A DNA stretch of 64,000 bases from Phytophthora colocasiae. Lineage: Eukaryota > Oomycota > Peronosporomycetes > Peronosporales > Peronosporaceae. The DNA is taken from contig JAGKQI010000015.1 in assembly GCA_018806915.1 (NCBI GenBank), forward strand, positions 1-64,000, written 5' to 3'. The notes below the pieces were generated by a model. That model was not told where the DNA came from, made no database searches, and worked only from the letters and a program-made list of their open reading frames with translations. Within the stretch, counting starts at the first letter, position 1. Every line of letters begins with the position of its first letter. Positions 11,026 through 24,105 of the stretch are shown piece by piece. A program made the position numbers and the translations under genes.

Positions 11026-13502
11026 ATGGATCGCTTTGCGCTGGATAAACTCAAGAATGTCATGGACGACGCGCACGTTAGAAACTACCCCTATTTTTTT
11101 TGGTTAAATAGGGGATATATTAACGTTAATTTGCGGTGTCTAACATGCAGGAAGAGTTAGCTGTGAAGGCCAAGATGGGTACAGATGTGGAGAAAAAGAT
11201 GGAGGAAGCACTGTCTAACAAGAACCTGGGGCGCGTCCCAGTACGCTACTCAACGAGATCTCGCAACTTACTTACGACTAGTATGTCTGATATGTGGTAT
11301 TATGCTGTTTATAACGTTGTACTGATGGGGAATTATTTGCTCGACAACTCGTAGTAGAAGCTTATGGAGTCATTATGCGTAAAATCTGGGAGCGCGCTCG
11401 ACGCTGAGGGTCGCCAATGGCGTGCTGTGTACAAGGCACTTAGTCTGTTGGAGCACTCCATCAAGAACGGCACGGAACGCGTGATCGAGAACGCGCGCGA
11501 CCACATGTTCAAGCTTCGCCACCTCTCAGGCTTCTCCTTTACCACGATGGATCTGTCGATCGTGGCAATGGAGGTGGGTGCAATGTTTTTTGTTACAGTT
11601 GAAGAGCTCCTTTTATTGATTCTTGTCGTCGTTTGAATCATATGTTTTCTAGTTCGTGACAAGGCTAAGCAGCTCGTGGATATGCTCAATGACAACGACA
11701 TGATCCGCACGGAGCGTGAGAAGGCTGGACGTCTGCGTAACAATGTTGGCCGTGGGCATTGGCAGCGGCGTGAGGCGGCGGAATGGGAGGAGGAGGTTAC
11801 AGTGGAAGCAGCTTCAGTGGAGGAGGCGGCTACAGCGGAGGTGGCGGTGGCGGCTACAGTGGTGGCGGCGGTGTGCGAAGCTACCAGCGGAGGTGGCAGT
11901 AACAGTTATAGCGGCGGTGGCGGTAGTAGCTACAGTGGTGGTGGTAGTACCAGCTACAGCGGGGGTGGCGGCGGCTACAATGGTGGTGGCAGTAGCAGAG
12001 GCTACGGCGCGATAATGACTCGAAGGGCTACCAGGAGAAGGAGAAGAACTATTCAAGCCGCGTTACCGCTGACGATGATCGTGGTACGTACCTTACAACA
12101 ACTTACTTTTGAGAAGATTTGACTTACATTTATTCAAATAGATGACGAAAGCGACGAGTCCGAGTCCGAAGGAGGAGGTCCGCTCGAAGCGGCGAACAGC
12201 CTCGTCGAAGCGTAAGTCTGCTGCGAAGAAAAAGAGGTATTCCCATGTGCATTATTAATTGCTGGAGTAGTAGAAGGCAGCTAACTTGCCGGATTAGATT
12301 CTGTTTTTATTAGGAACCTGAGCTTCCAAACCCGCAGCGCTAAGGGACTCTTCTGCTGCGCCATCCCTCTTGGATACCGATTTCTTCAGTGCTCCGCTGC
12401 AGGTATGCGCTTTTGCTTGTTTATTCGTCGATACAGTTTACGTTGGTTTAACTACTATGATTTCCTTAGCCGCTCCTGCAGCAAACATATTCGACCCATT
12501 CGCGAGAAACTCCTGCTGCCGCACCTCAGACAGCGTCGTTCGCCTGCATTCGGTAATGCTCCTGTGCCTCAGCAGTCCTTCCGACGCGTTCTGGCGCAGC
12601 ACAATCACAGCATGCAGCAACAGAACATCATTTAACGCCTTCGGAAATGCCTCAGCCCCAGCTCAAGGAAATGCCCAGCAGTTCGCTGCTTTCCCTGCAC
12701 CGCCGGCTCAACAGCAAGGATTTAACGCGTTTGGCCAGGCAAGGTAACGCTGCAGCTCCTCCTGCTCCTGCTTTTAACCAACAACAACAGTTTGGCCAGT
12801 TCGGTTCAGGATGCAAGGAGGTGCATGCAACAGCCGATGCAGAGGTGGTGCATGAACTTTCCAGGGTGGAGCGCAGGGTCAGACAGCTGCCAACCCTGGT
12901 TTAAACCAAAGCTTCCGGCACTGAACTCTGGCCCACAGCCAGAGCAGAAGAAGAGCAACGACGCTTGGGGAGCAGGTTCCTCGCTCGTCGATCTCAACAA
13001 CTCTGGCAAGTTCTACTCAGCATGTAACAGCAGCAACTCAGGTCGTCCAGGTCAGCAGCAGCAGCAGGCAACACCAATCTAACGCTGGCCGCAACAGCTT
13101 CCGATGGTTTTGGATACTTTGGCCGGCATGCCGGAAGTAAAGCCAGCGATGGGGAGGCGTTGGCGGTAATGAACGCGATGGGTGCTGGAATGGGCGGCAT
13201 GAACTACGGTGGTGGTGTATGGGTATGAATCAGGAGCGGTATGCAGCAGCAGCCTTACGGCCAAATGCAAATGGGAGCCATGGAGTGGAATGGTATGCAG
13301 CAATCCTCACGACCGATGATGGGAAACATGGGAATGCAACAGCCAGGCATGGGAATGCAGCAGCCTGGTATGGGCATGCCGATGAACCGCCGGCGGCATA
13401 TTCGGTGGAATGGGTGCGATGCAGCGGCAGCAGCAACAAACAGCAGCAACAGCAACAGCGACAGCAGCAGTAGCATTCAGCCAATTCGGCAACTTCAGCT
13501 GA
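11026..13502 (+). CDS. Epsin-like ENTH-domain endocytic adaptor, several indels
   Basis: The ATG at 11026 opens MDRFALDKLKNVMDDA, the first helix of ENTH domains. An intron follows (acceptor CATGCAG near 11150), then EELAVKAKMGTDVEKKMEEALSNKN, the STLLNEISQLTYD block in a shifted frame near 11244-11280, a second intron starting GTATGT at 11281, YGVIMRKIWE near 11363-11392, WRAVYKALSLLEHSIKNG, a third intron near 11574-11653, and DKAKQLVDMLNDN. ENTH domains bind phosphoinositides and bend membranes; epsins link them to clathrin and ubiquitinated cargo. After the domain comes a long glycine-rich tract, an acidic patch (DESDESESEG near 12140-12167), an IFDPFA motif near 12488-12505 that suits AP-2 binding, and repeated FNAFG and methionine/glutamine-rich segments. 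The likely end is FSQFGNFS plus TGA at 13500-13502. Single extra C bases near 11229 and 11240 break the most conserved block, which suggests sequencing error rather than decay. Confidence 0.75.
11765..12010 (+). repeat. Glycine-codon low-complexity tract inside the epsin gene
   Basis: Imperfect GGTGGC/AGCGGC trinucleotide repeats encode Gly-Ser-Tyr runs such as GGGGYSGGGG. The repeat is open in several frames, so frame cannot be judged here. Such tracts are common unstructured linkers and are prone to length change. Confidence 0.7.
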
Positions 13503-14046
13503 GAAGTGGTGGCGTGAAGATATGTAGTCGGTTGTTAGTTAGCACAGGCCCAGGGTGCTGATAATTGAAAACGGGAATGGCCTGCCGTCTCCATACAACT
13601 ACAGTAGACGAGAAGACCTTCATCTGAATCTCCCTTGTTGTCTGTTCATCAATGATCCAGTTTTGCCTGTAGCAAGGAAGCCAGACAACCCACAATGATC
13701 ATCGGCGCTTTGAGTAAAATCCAAAAACGCCTCAATATTGACATCACTCTTCCCTCTGTTGTGACGCTGATGGTTCAACGCAGAGGTAATGGAGGAGCAA
13801 ATGTATGCACAATAACTTGCCACTACTCACAACTAAAACGACTTTCTCTTTCGTGTCTTCATCAAGAGATACGCAAACCTCGGCTGCACCAATGCCGCAC
13901 TTGATGCAGCCACGTGACCTCTACGGCGTCACCTCTCCGTGCTAAACAACAATAGCCTCCAAGTCAATAACTGCTAGCGATACCCATCCAATAAACGAGT
14001 ATCTGTTGACTCCAGTACGGAGTTTCCTTCCTGCCCCATCAAGAAA
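13503..14046. other. Intergenic stretch, no supported gene
   Basis: Lies between the ends of the convergent epsin (+) and WW-ankyrin (-) genes. A minus-strand string near 13760-13660 (VNIEAFLDFTQSADDHCG) resembles a scrap of a PiggyBac- or hAT-type transposase but is too short to assign. Confidence 0.3.
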
Positions 14047-17000
14047 TCAAGCAGAGAGTTGCCCGTGCTTATTCCCGAACAATGACTTCTGCGCCGAGGC
14101 GTCCTCCATGTCCTGATCCTGCTCGAGTCGCTGTCTAGCTGCGAAGACCTGAAACAAATCCCCATTGGCGCTACTACTGCGGGATAATTTGCCCGCCGAA
14201 GTAGCCAACAAGTTAATTTGGCTGGACGTTTTCTTCAAGCTTGCTCTTGGTTCGTCATCTCCTTCATTATCCACATGGACAGATTTGCGTTTCCTCAATC
14301 CTTCCGGATACTTATTGAGGACACTAAAAGGTGATAGGGCACGTAAATGCCCAGGTATGGATAGTCTGGCTTGAGGACTCCTTTTACATCCTCGTAAACG
14401 AGGTGGAGAGTGGACAGCATTGTCTTCCTCGACATCTTCCATAGCAGTAATCTCCACTTCGTCCACACTCATCATGAAATCTCCTTGCTGTTCACTGTCC
14501 GGTCTCTGGTCTTCTCGTCTGTTGCTTGATCTTAAGTTGCTTGCGTAGTACATCGCGTGGTTGAGGAGATGACGGTGGCGTGCTGGGGCGTTCAGGAGGC
14601 AGCACCTTGAAGTGCTCCTTCGAGGCTCCACTGCTGTTCCTACGACGTCTCTTTTCGTCTTCTTGTTCTTCTTCTTCAATCGTTTCAGCTTCTGTCATAG
14701 AATGATGACGTCCCACCGCAATACGTGTGAGCTTCTCTCTTAAGAGGACCATGTCCTCGTGGTCGCTTACAAGCGAGTTACGCCTCAGTTTGGAGCTGAT
14801 GTTCACGGCATCAGGTGTAAGTGAGCGACTCCTGCATGGGGCTGGACGGGGACGATAGCATAGGTCTTGGGGCGGCTGGGGGGCTCTCGCGGCTTGGTCG
14901 AATGCCCAGCAGCCGCAAGAGCGCAGGAATTCTTCCGCCGAATCTGTGTTCAAGTTGCTGTATGGTGTGAAAACACAAGTACACCATGAAAATCAAAATA
15001 ACGTTGCTTGAACATGTGGGACACATTATGTGCAACATACCATTTTGATTATGAGCCCATGTTGAAGGTGTCGACGTATCGAGCTCGGAAGATCTTGCTG
15101 GGAGCTGCTGGTAAGTGAGTCTTTGACGGGTTTCGAACGCCTGGTGATAAGGGTAGGTGCTTCTGGACAGATCCTGTCGTGTAATTGGGTGCGTGGGTGC
15201 TGATGCTTGTAGGACTCTGTGGGATCGTATTCACCAGCCTTTGCTCGTCGAAGAGCTTCCTCGATTTCAGGTGGTGGAGTCAAAGCGCTGGCTCGTGCTG
15301 TGTTTCTCCTCAATACCAGACGAGATTCTTCATACGATGTCAAATCGTCCACTTCATCACTACCATCTTCGTTGTCCTCAGTTAAGGTAGTGGACGTGTT
15401 GGCATCGCCACTTTCCCTTTTCTGCTGCTCTTGATCAGATCTACGAGGTTGTAGCCCTTCACCTCGGAACCCGAAAAGCCATTGCTGTCGTTTACCAATT
15501 CACCTGTCAGTTAGGGGAAAACTATCTCAATGGTCAAGAAAACCTACCGTCCACGAAGGCCTCTTTGACAATGTTTTGCTAAGCTTCCTCTTTAGGTTTC
15601 TCTTGCATGATATTCATTAGCATCTTCGGTGCTTTCTGAAGGATTGGTCCTCAACAAGCTGCTGCTGATAATAGTACATACAGTTAGTTGCGAATAATTT
15701 ACGCGAACCAGGTTTGTTTTACCTGCAATTGGTGTCTCTCCGCCTCCTCCAGAATGACAAGTGTTCGGCGCATTGGATGATCTACTGGCATATCGTCAAA
15801 CTTGTGGCGCATTGGGGATCGAGTCTTCATATTTCCAAGTGCTGTTAACCCGAACTGATTGGTCACCATCGGATCAACTCCGTACTCGAGCAGAATCATG
15901 ACACACGAAATGCTTCCATCCCACGCTGCAAGATGCAAAGCGGAGTCGCCATTTTCGTTCACTGTTCGGAGGCTGACGGCACTTTGTAGTAAGGAACTTA
16001 ACGCACTCGAAATTGGGCCTTGGAAACACGCAGCGGAGGAGTGGTAGTATTCTCCCGCCTCATCTCGGAGCTTCTAAGTCCGCGGAGAACTCACTCAGAA
16101 GCATAACAGAGTCGATATCGCCCAGCTCACATCTGCGCGTACAACCACAGCAAATTAATGATCTTCTTAACCGCTTGCACAATAGACGACGAAATCCCTA
16201 CGCCAAATGCAGAGGTGTGCCCCTTCTCAGCCACATCCCGCTGGTTTGGCAGACACACCGCGAAGCAAAACTGCTTGTAGTTTTCGAAGGTCGTTCTTCC
16301 GGACTGCATCAAAACGCGAGGGAACTTGAAAAGTGCCGATTGTCCTGGTCCAAGAGATGATGTAGCGTACGACGTCGGATCACTTTGACTTCGAGCTTCA
16401 CTTGCGTGTCCTACATTCTCGAAAGAATCTGTTCCAGACAGCTCCAACTCGCGCTGGAGAAAAGTGGTGGTGTCTCACTGCCTTCTTGCGTCGGGATTTT
16501 GGTCAGAGTCATCCAGTAGTGGCGGAGGTACATCCAAAACTTCTGGAGTGTTGCCATACTGGTACTGCTCAGACCGACGATATCCATCGTATTTTTCATA
16601 TTGTTGCTGTTGGATAGTCACTTGGCGCTCGTTCTCACGAGATTTGATTTCCAGACGCAATGCTGGCAGACATCTCAGTTTCTAGAAGTTGATAATTTCC
16701 TCCGATCGATTTCTTGTACGCACTGGACAAGTGGAGTTAGACTCTCAGAGATCTCGTAGAAGCCTTGGCTGTCCCGACGACCTAGTCCGTGGGATCAGAG
16801 TGCTGCAACGCCTATCAGTCCATCTCAATTGGAGTTGCCTGCATCGACTCGGGATAACGTTCGCATTTTCTTGCAGACTGCGGGTGAAGTTTTTCTTGCA
16901 TGCTTTCTTCGTACCGTGTGTGCTCCTAACATCGCTCTCTTCCCAATTTCTCTTGTGCGTTGCGAGCAATTGATTCCAATAGTTCTACAGCAGTGATGAC

Positions 17001-19093
17001 GGCAGCGCTCGATGGGATACACGACTTTACGCATCCAGCTCAAGTTCACGAACGGCTAACTGGTTCCGGAGTGTCAGCATGCAGATTTTGCTCCTAGACA
17101 TATTCAGAACAATAAAACTGTCGATTCCTTCAGAAATATTGTAGAAGTCCAAACCTTTTTCAATTCTTCAGCACTTCCTGTGAGGTTTCCAAAGACACTT
17201 TCTCTAACTGTACTTCGGTAGTGCGCTTCTCACTGCATTTGATGCCTTGTCGTCCATATACCATTAGCAAATCCATGCATCGCTACAAACGACACACCAA
17301 CATTACCTGGCAGACTGCGCATTGAGAGCTCCAATTTGCCCCTCGTACTTCTTCGACGAGCTGATAAACTGTTTGGCAGTTTCTGAAGTCGTATGGTTAG
17401 GGGAGAATCTGAAACGAGGTAGGAACGTAGAAACCGTCAAGGCATCTCCGCTCAGCCCCACTCTGTTCTCCGGTCGTTTGAATACGTGGCGCTGTAATGA
17501 GTGAGCTGCTAGCTGGCTTCCGGTGGGTCGGCAGGTGAGCTACTCTCAGACTTCATTTGCAAGAGTTGAACACACTCAACGTGGTTCTCCAGAATACTCA
17601 AAATCAATGGTGTGCGACGCTTGGGAGTCTTCATCCTTTGCGCCCCAGCCCCATATGGCCAGCAAGTGCCCCGAACAATTCCAAAGTAACCGAACTTAGC
17701 TGCGGTAATGTGCATCGCAGATCTCGCCTTCTATTATTCTTCCTGACTAAGCAACGCGTGATCAGAAGAACCACGTAAAATTAGCATCACCAAGCCTTCA
17801 TTCCCAGCATGAACAGCTACATGAAGAGCGGTATTGCCACTGCTATCACACGCCGAGAGATCCGCTTCTGAATCACGATTAACAGTTTAGCTCATAAACA
17901 TCTTTCACTTTCTGCTCGACAGGTCAAGATTAGTGGCGTGAGCGGCGTCATCGTGAGGGGCTCGAGCGTCCAACTTGGCCCCGTAGTAAATTAACAGTGT
18001 CGCAGCCTGCTCATTACCCTTTTTGCAGGCAATATGGAGTGGAGTGAGGCCAGTCGGATCCACCGCTTGAAGATCTACACCCGAATGCAGGAGAATACTG
18101 AGCTGCTTGGATTCACTCTCTGATAGTTCTTCAACTGAGACGGCAGTGAATAGTTCTTCAACGGTATACGTCCTTACACCGGGAGCTGTTGGGATCGTCC
18201 ACTGAGACTCCTGCGTTCGCTGGTTGTAGTAATAAGTGAGTCCATCTTCAGTCTCACACGCGACCCATTCGCTGTCTCTCTCAGCCCTCGCTCTAGGTGG
18301 TTGTCGTGGTACAACTCCCAGTGGCTTGACTTCCGTGTGCTCCGTTTCTCCGGTATCCTTTGAGCCTGGTGGAGACTCCACCACTTGTGTCGAAGCCTGT
18401 ACTGGAGCTTCTTGGGCTTTTCTGTGCTTAGCATCATGGCGTCAGAGTTACAGTCGTGTAGAGAATAGGCGACTGTTTAAAGCCGCCATGTTCGTCCACA
18501 GATAGCAATCCTCCAGGACTTCCTGGGGCCCCTAAACTTTCATCAAATGATCTCGGCGATTGCGACATAATTGACTCTGCGTCTTCTCCTTTGCGACTAG
18601 CGCGATCAAGGTCGTAGTAGTCACTTTCCGCTCCAGACAAATATCTCCAGTAAGTGCTAGTTTCTCTTTGTCTTCCTTGTTTCTTCTCCTTCTCCATCTT
18701 TGCCAGGTACATGTTCCGCTGGTTGAAAGCCATTGATTCTTCCACTTAAGGGTTTATTCTTCCGCTTCCAAAGACGGCAGGATTCGTCACTGGGATCACA
18801 GCTGCTCCTCCCTGCTGATCTGAATGCCGGTCCACTTCCTGTACTGCTGCGTTCTCTTCTGGTCTCCTGTATCTCCTTCTTCTTTATACTGATCAGGTTT
18901 TACGTGCCCTTGGTCTCGTCTCCTGCTGTTCTGTTGTAAAGCTCATATCCACGCGGAGCTCTTCGATGTCATTACGGTTGGTAGCCCTTCTCCCACTGCG
19001 TCTCCGAATCCTCGTCCACTCCGCCTCCATCTTCCTCTACTGCTTCATGAGACGTGGCAATCTCTTCTTCCGCCATATTCAAAGCTGGTGCCA
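14047..19093 (-). CDS. WW-domain and ankyrin-repeat protein, multi-exon with indels
   Basis: The likely start is the ATG at 19093 (MAPALNMAEEEIATSHEAV). The protein continues through basic, serine-rich segments to a WW domain at about 18280-18190: EWVACETEDGLTYYYNQRTQ, with the second tryptophan in SQWTIP. Ankyrin repeats follow at about 18090-17940 (GLTPLHIACKKGNEQAATLL), 17640-17560 (TPLILSILENHVECVQLL) and 15962-15840 (GDSALHLAAWDGSISCVMILLEYGVD). Between them lie coiled-coil-like segments near 16960-16480. The C-terminal 300 residues (15350-14047) are low complexity with phospho-type serine clusters. WW domains bind proline-rich partners and ankyrin repeats are protein scaffolds, so a scaffolding role is inferred. 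The frame changes several times, some changes being introns and others indels; exact exons cannot be fixed. The 3' end at 14047 follows the last open frame. Confidence 0.6.
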
Positions 19094-19339
19094 TACGCAC
19101 GACGTGTGTACTGCCGTACAGAGGTATCGATACTAGAACCAGCACTTCAACGTCAGGAATCCCATTGCGACCTTTCGTACACTATAACATTTGGAAGCGG
19201 GAATATGTCGGTTAGAACTCCTATTAACTTTCACGCGATACATGTTACACTTCAACTTACGCTTAGAATAGTAGAGTAGTGTCTCCTTTGTTGTCGATGT
19301 CGATGGAGCCTCAGTAGCAGCGCCTTAACTAGTGCTGGA

Positions 19340-20582
19340 GCTTCCATGATTATGAACCGATCGAAGATGCCGCAAACATTGACATTGGACCACGTTTCAC
19401 TGGCTACTCGACTACCTGGAGAAACGTCGGCAGATGTTCGAGGTGCAGGAAGCTCTGGACGCTCACAAAAGATGAATTCGCTCGCCGTGAAGACGCTTTC
19501 TCTCCACCGTCGTGAATGAGGGATTGCGTAAAAAGACCTGGAGCTGCAGGAATCGCTTATTAAATTCAATAAATTCCTACAAGAGAGGTGAACGAGTCGA
19601 AGCGCAATCAGAGCCGTCAAAGCGAGCGAGTGACGAAGTCAAACAGCGCATGAGCAAGGGAACAGGAGGTGGCGAGGGTCGCAGACCCAAGATTAACTGT
19701 CTCTTCAAAAAGAGAGTGTGACGCTCTAGGAGCACAAGTGCGTCACCACCTCAAGTATACGCGATACCTTTGAGGCTCGTGCAAGAAGCTGTCCCTGAGG
19801 ATTTATCCGGAAGTTAGTGACCTCGTGAATCGCTATCACACGTTACGTGAGACCAACCGCGACTTGAGTCGAAAACCAGATTACGCCGCCACGAAGAGTG
19901 AAAAAGTGAGTCCAAACGCTTGCGAATTTGCTGCCTTCCAGAAGGAGAGAGCGAACGAGATTCTCACTTTCCAACAACCGCATCGCTGTGGTTCCTTCAA
20001 CGTGCTCTTGAACGGGAGGAATTACTGGGCGTTCGTTTCGCAACACGAGACGGATGCGACAATGCGAGCCTTACGACACAGAAAAAACACTGGCATTGGG
20101 ACAGATCTTTATGCGCACATTGAACTTGCTAAGACAGTGCGATGTACCAGTGGCATCCATGGACAGATCCTGAAGCATGCTCGAAGAGCGGCTACCATGC
20201 TCAAAGTAGCAACCAATCCTGGTGCACCGACAGTCACGATTCATCTGGAGGAGCTTCTGTCAGCTTCGTCTACACCTGGGAACACTTCTGGTAAGACTGC
20301 TTTAGTGGAATATCTGAAGCGTGATGTGATTCATCACGGCCAAAGAGCTAATGATCGACCTGGACGTTGTCGCCCAGCTTACATGGCAGACTCCCCACTG
20401 CAATGTGTGCCAAAAGGGCGTATTGATGCTCAGAGAGCTCAGAAGAAAAAGCTGCGGCAGCTGCAGCCGCCGCATCTTTGTAGCAACTGGAACTGTTACC
20501 TTTACAGCAGGAAACGGAGACGGAAACCCTCATGGAGGAGCTTCTTCAATTGGAGGAGGTTCCACTGCTACCATCTCGATAA
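19340..20582 (+). CDS. CCDC42/CFAP73-type flagellar coiled-coil protein, frameshifted
   Basis: Fragments in shifting frames reproduce the DUF4200/CCDC42 pattern: KDEFARREDAF near 19467-19500, an EGLRKK then LELQESLIKFNKFLQE stretch near 19516-19585, DEVKQRMSK near 19635-19660, LEARAR near 19771, then DLVNRYHTLRETNRDLSRKPDYAATK in one frame at 19818-19890, and FQKERANEILTF near 19936-19970. The family forms long coiled coils in the modified inner-arm region of motile axonemes; oomycete zoospores are biflagellate, which fits. The tail MEELLQLEEVPLLPSR with a stop near 20582 is the probable end. The start is uncertain because the N-terminus lies in a frame without a clear ATG. It lies head to head with the WW-ankyrin gene and converges on ERCC5. 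Confidence 0.55.
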
Positions 20583-20654
20583 CTTCATAACAAAAATAGG
20601 AGCTCTCCTTACTTTACCCTGTAAGTGTATTTAGCTGCCATTTCCAGAATCCAT

Positions 20655-23600
20655 TTACTTACGCTGCTTCTTGCTACCGGTGCGTTGGAGTGACAGCCGA
20701 ACGTAAGCGCTTGCTCGTTTCTTATCTGAGCGTAGTGAACTTGATCGTCGTAGCTGGTGAAAGAAGTCGGTCCAGTCGAGTTTGAATGTGCCTACCACCT
20801 GCAAATCTCGCTGCCTTTGTCTTTCTTCAAGTGGCTGTAACACGCCATCACTCTTTTGAGAGTCCCCATCCAAAACGCATTGGTAACGTAGTAGTTCACC
20901 AGAGCTGCCAAGTCTGGAGCACTCCAAGAGAATCGAGCGTCGGAGCGATCCACTTGCGGGGGTCATGTAGGCCTGAACCACCTGGCTTACTTGGAAACTC
21001 GTCACCCAGCTCCCATTGCTCTGCCGTGCTGTGGCGTGCGACCGCTGGAATCGTTCGACGAGTTGTTGCACTGTCGCTTCCGTCACTGTCTTCCGGATTC
21101 GTCATCTTCATCCTTGTTCCGTATTCTTCTTTTCTTCTTTGAACCTGCTGCTACCCGTTTGGCTTATTCAGCAACATCAAACTCTCGAACCCCACTTCTT
21201 AAACTCTCAGAAGCCCTTCAATACCCGGTGTATGGCGACTGCAATCTCCGATGCATTAACAATTCCAATACCACGAACTCCATCCGTGTAATCGCTACCA
21301 AGAAGCAAAGCCAAAGCGATAATCTGCTCACGCGAAAATCCCAACTCCTGTTCAATGTCTCGCGCCGAAAAAGCCTCAAAAAACAAACTTCTGATGGTGG
21401 AAAATATTCTTGTAAACGCGCTTGCCACCGAACGGGAAAATATCGCTATCGTCCGTAATAACGCCGTCCACAAGGCCAAGTTGCTCTAGTGCTGCACATT
21501 GTGCTTCAGCTTCCATAGGACTCACGAGAAACGGCACACCAAATAAACGCAACAGCGCCATCACTTCAGCCACCATATCATCCGTAATTCCCTCTGTGTC
21601 GCGTAGTTGCCGACTACGCAATTTCTTCAATTCAAGTTGCTCCCTTTTTTACAGCGCTGCCTCGTCCATTTCGCTGGGGTGCGTGTCAGCCGGTAGTTCT
21701 AGGTTGCTTTTTTGTTCTTCGGAATACTGGAGATAGCGGACACGGGTACTGCCAGTCTTTTCTTCCTCTTGTTCACTAGCGATTGAAGCTGCCAACGCAG
21801 CTTGTAGCCGCTCCTGGCTGTCCGTCTCCGTATCACCTGTGGCACCCTCCGTGTTTTCATCTTCGTCAATAACAACCACTTCAGTACTATCGGTATCTGC
21901 TGCTGTGATCGTAGATTCATCTCCTCTTCATCCTGACAGCTCAAGTGGGGCAGCTTGTAGATTTCCCTTCACAGGGGAAGACTTAGCTCCTGTTCTCTTA
22001 CCTCACCGAACTTCCACGGAACACCAATGCTCCCACCATGCTGCAAAGAGTGTGCTTGTAGCGCTCGTCGCACTGCACCGGCTGCCCACTGAGTTAAATT
22101 CCGGAGGCCGTCGTCATCGCAGACTGCAAAGCCTCATCCTTCATTAATAGGTCCAGATCTTCATGAGCCTTTGCATCCTCCAGCATCTCGTTCTTTAGTG
22201 CGTCAGAAACAACTCATCCTGTACCATCTTCTTCGTTTTGGTCATCGACATTGTGCACATCAAGATCAGTACTTTAGGGAGTCTTAAGCTTCTTGTCCGT
22301 AGTGGGGAGTTGATTTTGCTCCGAGATCTCAATGTAACAACGCGAGGGACAGCATCAGTAAATATTTTCTCACTTGAAACGTCTTCCCATTCCATCTCGT
22401 CATCAGCTCCTGTTGTGTTTTCTTAATATTCCTCAAGCTTGAGATTTCTGCAACTGTTTCGTTTGCTTTAGAAGATTGGTCTAAGGTCTCCTTGTCCGGC
22501 AGATGAAGGTTGCTCCGTGGCTGCCAGAACCTTTCTACTTTCCTTCCCAACTCAACTTCGTCATCCTCGTCTTCTTATCTTCAAGGTTTTGACAAACTTC
22601 TGTTGCGAAGTAGGTAAACAGATTTCCGCCCGCCGATCCAGTAAACAACTGCTGAAATCAGTGCCATTTCATCAGGATCAACATCTGCAACTTTTAGCGA
22701 AATACTGGCGACATCATTGGCATCTGTCAGAGATCTGGCCCAGGCTGTAGATCTTGGTCTGCATTCATAATGGCCTGGGTAAATCTCCGGAGATTCGGAG
22801 GAGCTGGGGTTTTCTTGCTTAAGTCGAGCAAGTCGAAGCTGTTCAATTGCAAGCACAGGCTCCTGCTTCACACGAACCTGATGTCGCTGCCACCCACGCC
22901 GCAGATCATCCTCCATCGCTTGCCGCATCAGGAATAAAGCCCTGTTTTTCCCGATGCAAATTCGGACAATGGTTTTCTTTTCAACCATTTTAAAGGCGCT
23001 TCCTCGTTTTTGATGAGGGGCTGTACAACTCCAACTACAGACGCTCGTTCTTCCATATCTACCGTCCGTTCAACCTCTGCCCAACGATTGGTTGTCCTCA
23101 TTTTTCTACTTTCCTTCTGCTCTGGCATCTTTCTGATAAATGTAAAACCGGTTGCTGTTTCCGAATCAATGCGGTGGCCCTGGCCAACACCTCCTTGCAG
23201 GATTCCATCTCCTCCTCCCGTTTCTAAGCCTTCTGTGGCTGCTTCAATCCGACGAGATTCAGGCCTCGCTAGTCTCCAGGAAAGAAATCTGCGTACGAGA
23301 GTACTTCTCTGGAGTTGCCTGCAAGGGGAATAAACTGAATCTCCTTACTTCTTGACGCTCTATCGCGTAGAATCTTCTGAATCATATCCTTCTGTAAAAA
23401 TGAGGCGGTAGTGGAAAACACCGCGTAGCGAAGATTCAATCTTTGACAGCCGTGAGGTATCTCAAACTCGATATACGTCCAGGGAAATCAACTCCTCGTC
23501 CCTCCTTTTCCTGCTCCTACTGCTGGCTTCCCCAACCATTTCCACTTCAAATTTCTCTTCACTTTTCTCTCTCAACTTCTTCAATAACTACCCTGTTCTA

Positions 23601-23921
23601 CCTCCAATTTCTCCTCTTTCCACTCTCCACTCCCTCTTCTTCCACGTGCATTTTGAAGCTTCTGAGTGATGCCTGTAAAACCTGGGGCAACTTCCTGCAG
23701 GTGCTGAGGGGCTCCTCCGTTCTTCTTTTGAGCTCCTGTCTGGCCTGTTTGAGTCTGTTAAAGGGAGAATAACGCTGGGCTGCAGCCTGGCGTAGATTCA
23801 GCACTTCTGTTGCTCCTGTCTCTTCCCTGCCGTCCCTAGCCCAGGTTGTTCTCTTCTTGATCTCTGGCGTCTGTCCGTCGAACACGAAGCACCGGACGGA
23901 CTCCATATTAAAGCAATTTGG
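20655..23921 (-). pseudogene. ERCC5: XPG/ERCC5 endonuclease, C-terminal nine-tenths (cut from its first exon by a transposon)
   Basis: Reading leftward from 23900, FVFDGQTPEIKKRTTWA completes the XPG N-domain, followed by NLRQAAAQR and RLKQARQELKRR. A long unconserved spacer follows (23600-21700) with acidic segments. The XPG I-domain begins near 21600: GITDDMVAEVMALLRLFGVP, then [12 protein letters not shown] and [20 protein letters not shown]. The helix-2-turn-helix region [12 protein letters not shown] is near 21320-21285, and a basic C-terminus ends at 20655. The glutamate and aspartate metal ligands (EAEAQC, TDDSD, GSDYTDG) are all kept. XPG makes the 3' incision in nucleotide excision repair. 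The length and spacer distinguish it from FEN1 and EXO1. Single-base shifts break the frame at several points. The first coding segment lies at 33470-33276. Confidence 0.8.
23914..23921. repeat. Merlin target-site duplication, left copy
   Basis: CAATTTGG here and at 33276-33283. Removing one copy plus the insertion rejoins the XPG coding block around the VAKL codons. Merlin elements usually make 8-9 bp duplications. Confidence 0.8.
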
Positions 23922-24105
23922 GGCATTTAAGGAGTAATTGAGCCCCGCATATGTACTACAACGCCGGAAGCCAAATGTATATTATACACAGAGTTTAAAA
24001 AGTGTACTGTTGTTTAATGCCCTGCACCAAGCCGTGAAAGTACTCACTTAATGGTAAACTTCCTACCGTTGGTAGTGCGCAAGTACCACGAACGCCACAA
24101 GCATT

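Noticed and set aside
11814..12056. Minus-strand alanine/threonine-rich ORF in the glycine tract
   Set aside because: Low-complexity repeat is open in several frames on both strands; only the plus frame is continuous with ENTH.
13230..13492. Cysteine/leucine-rich minus-strand ORFs (MLLLLSLLLLLL, CYCCCRCCCC) as small proteins
   Set aside because: They are reverse-strand readings of the CAG-rich glutamine tract at the end of the epsin gene.
20655..23921. FEN1 or EXO1 instead of XPG
   Set aside because: The N and I domains are separated by a spacer of roughly 2 kb, and the N-terminus MGVxxLWxLL with KKRTxWA continuation is XPG-like. FEN1 has only a short spacer.
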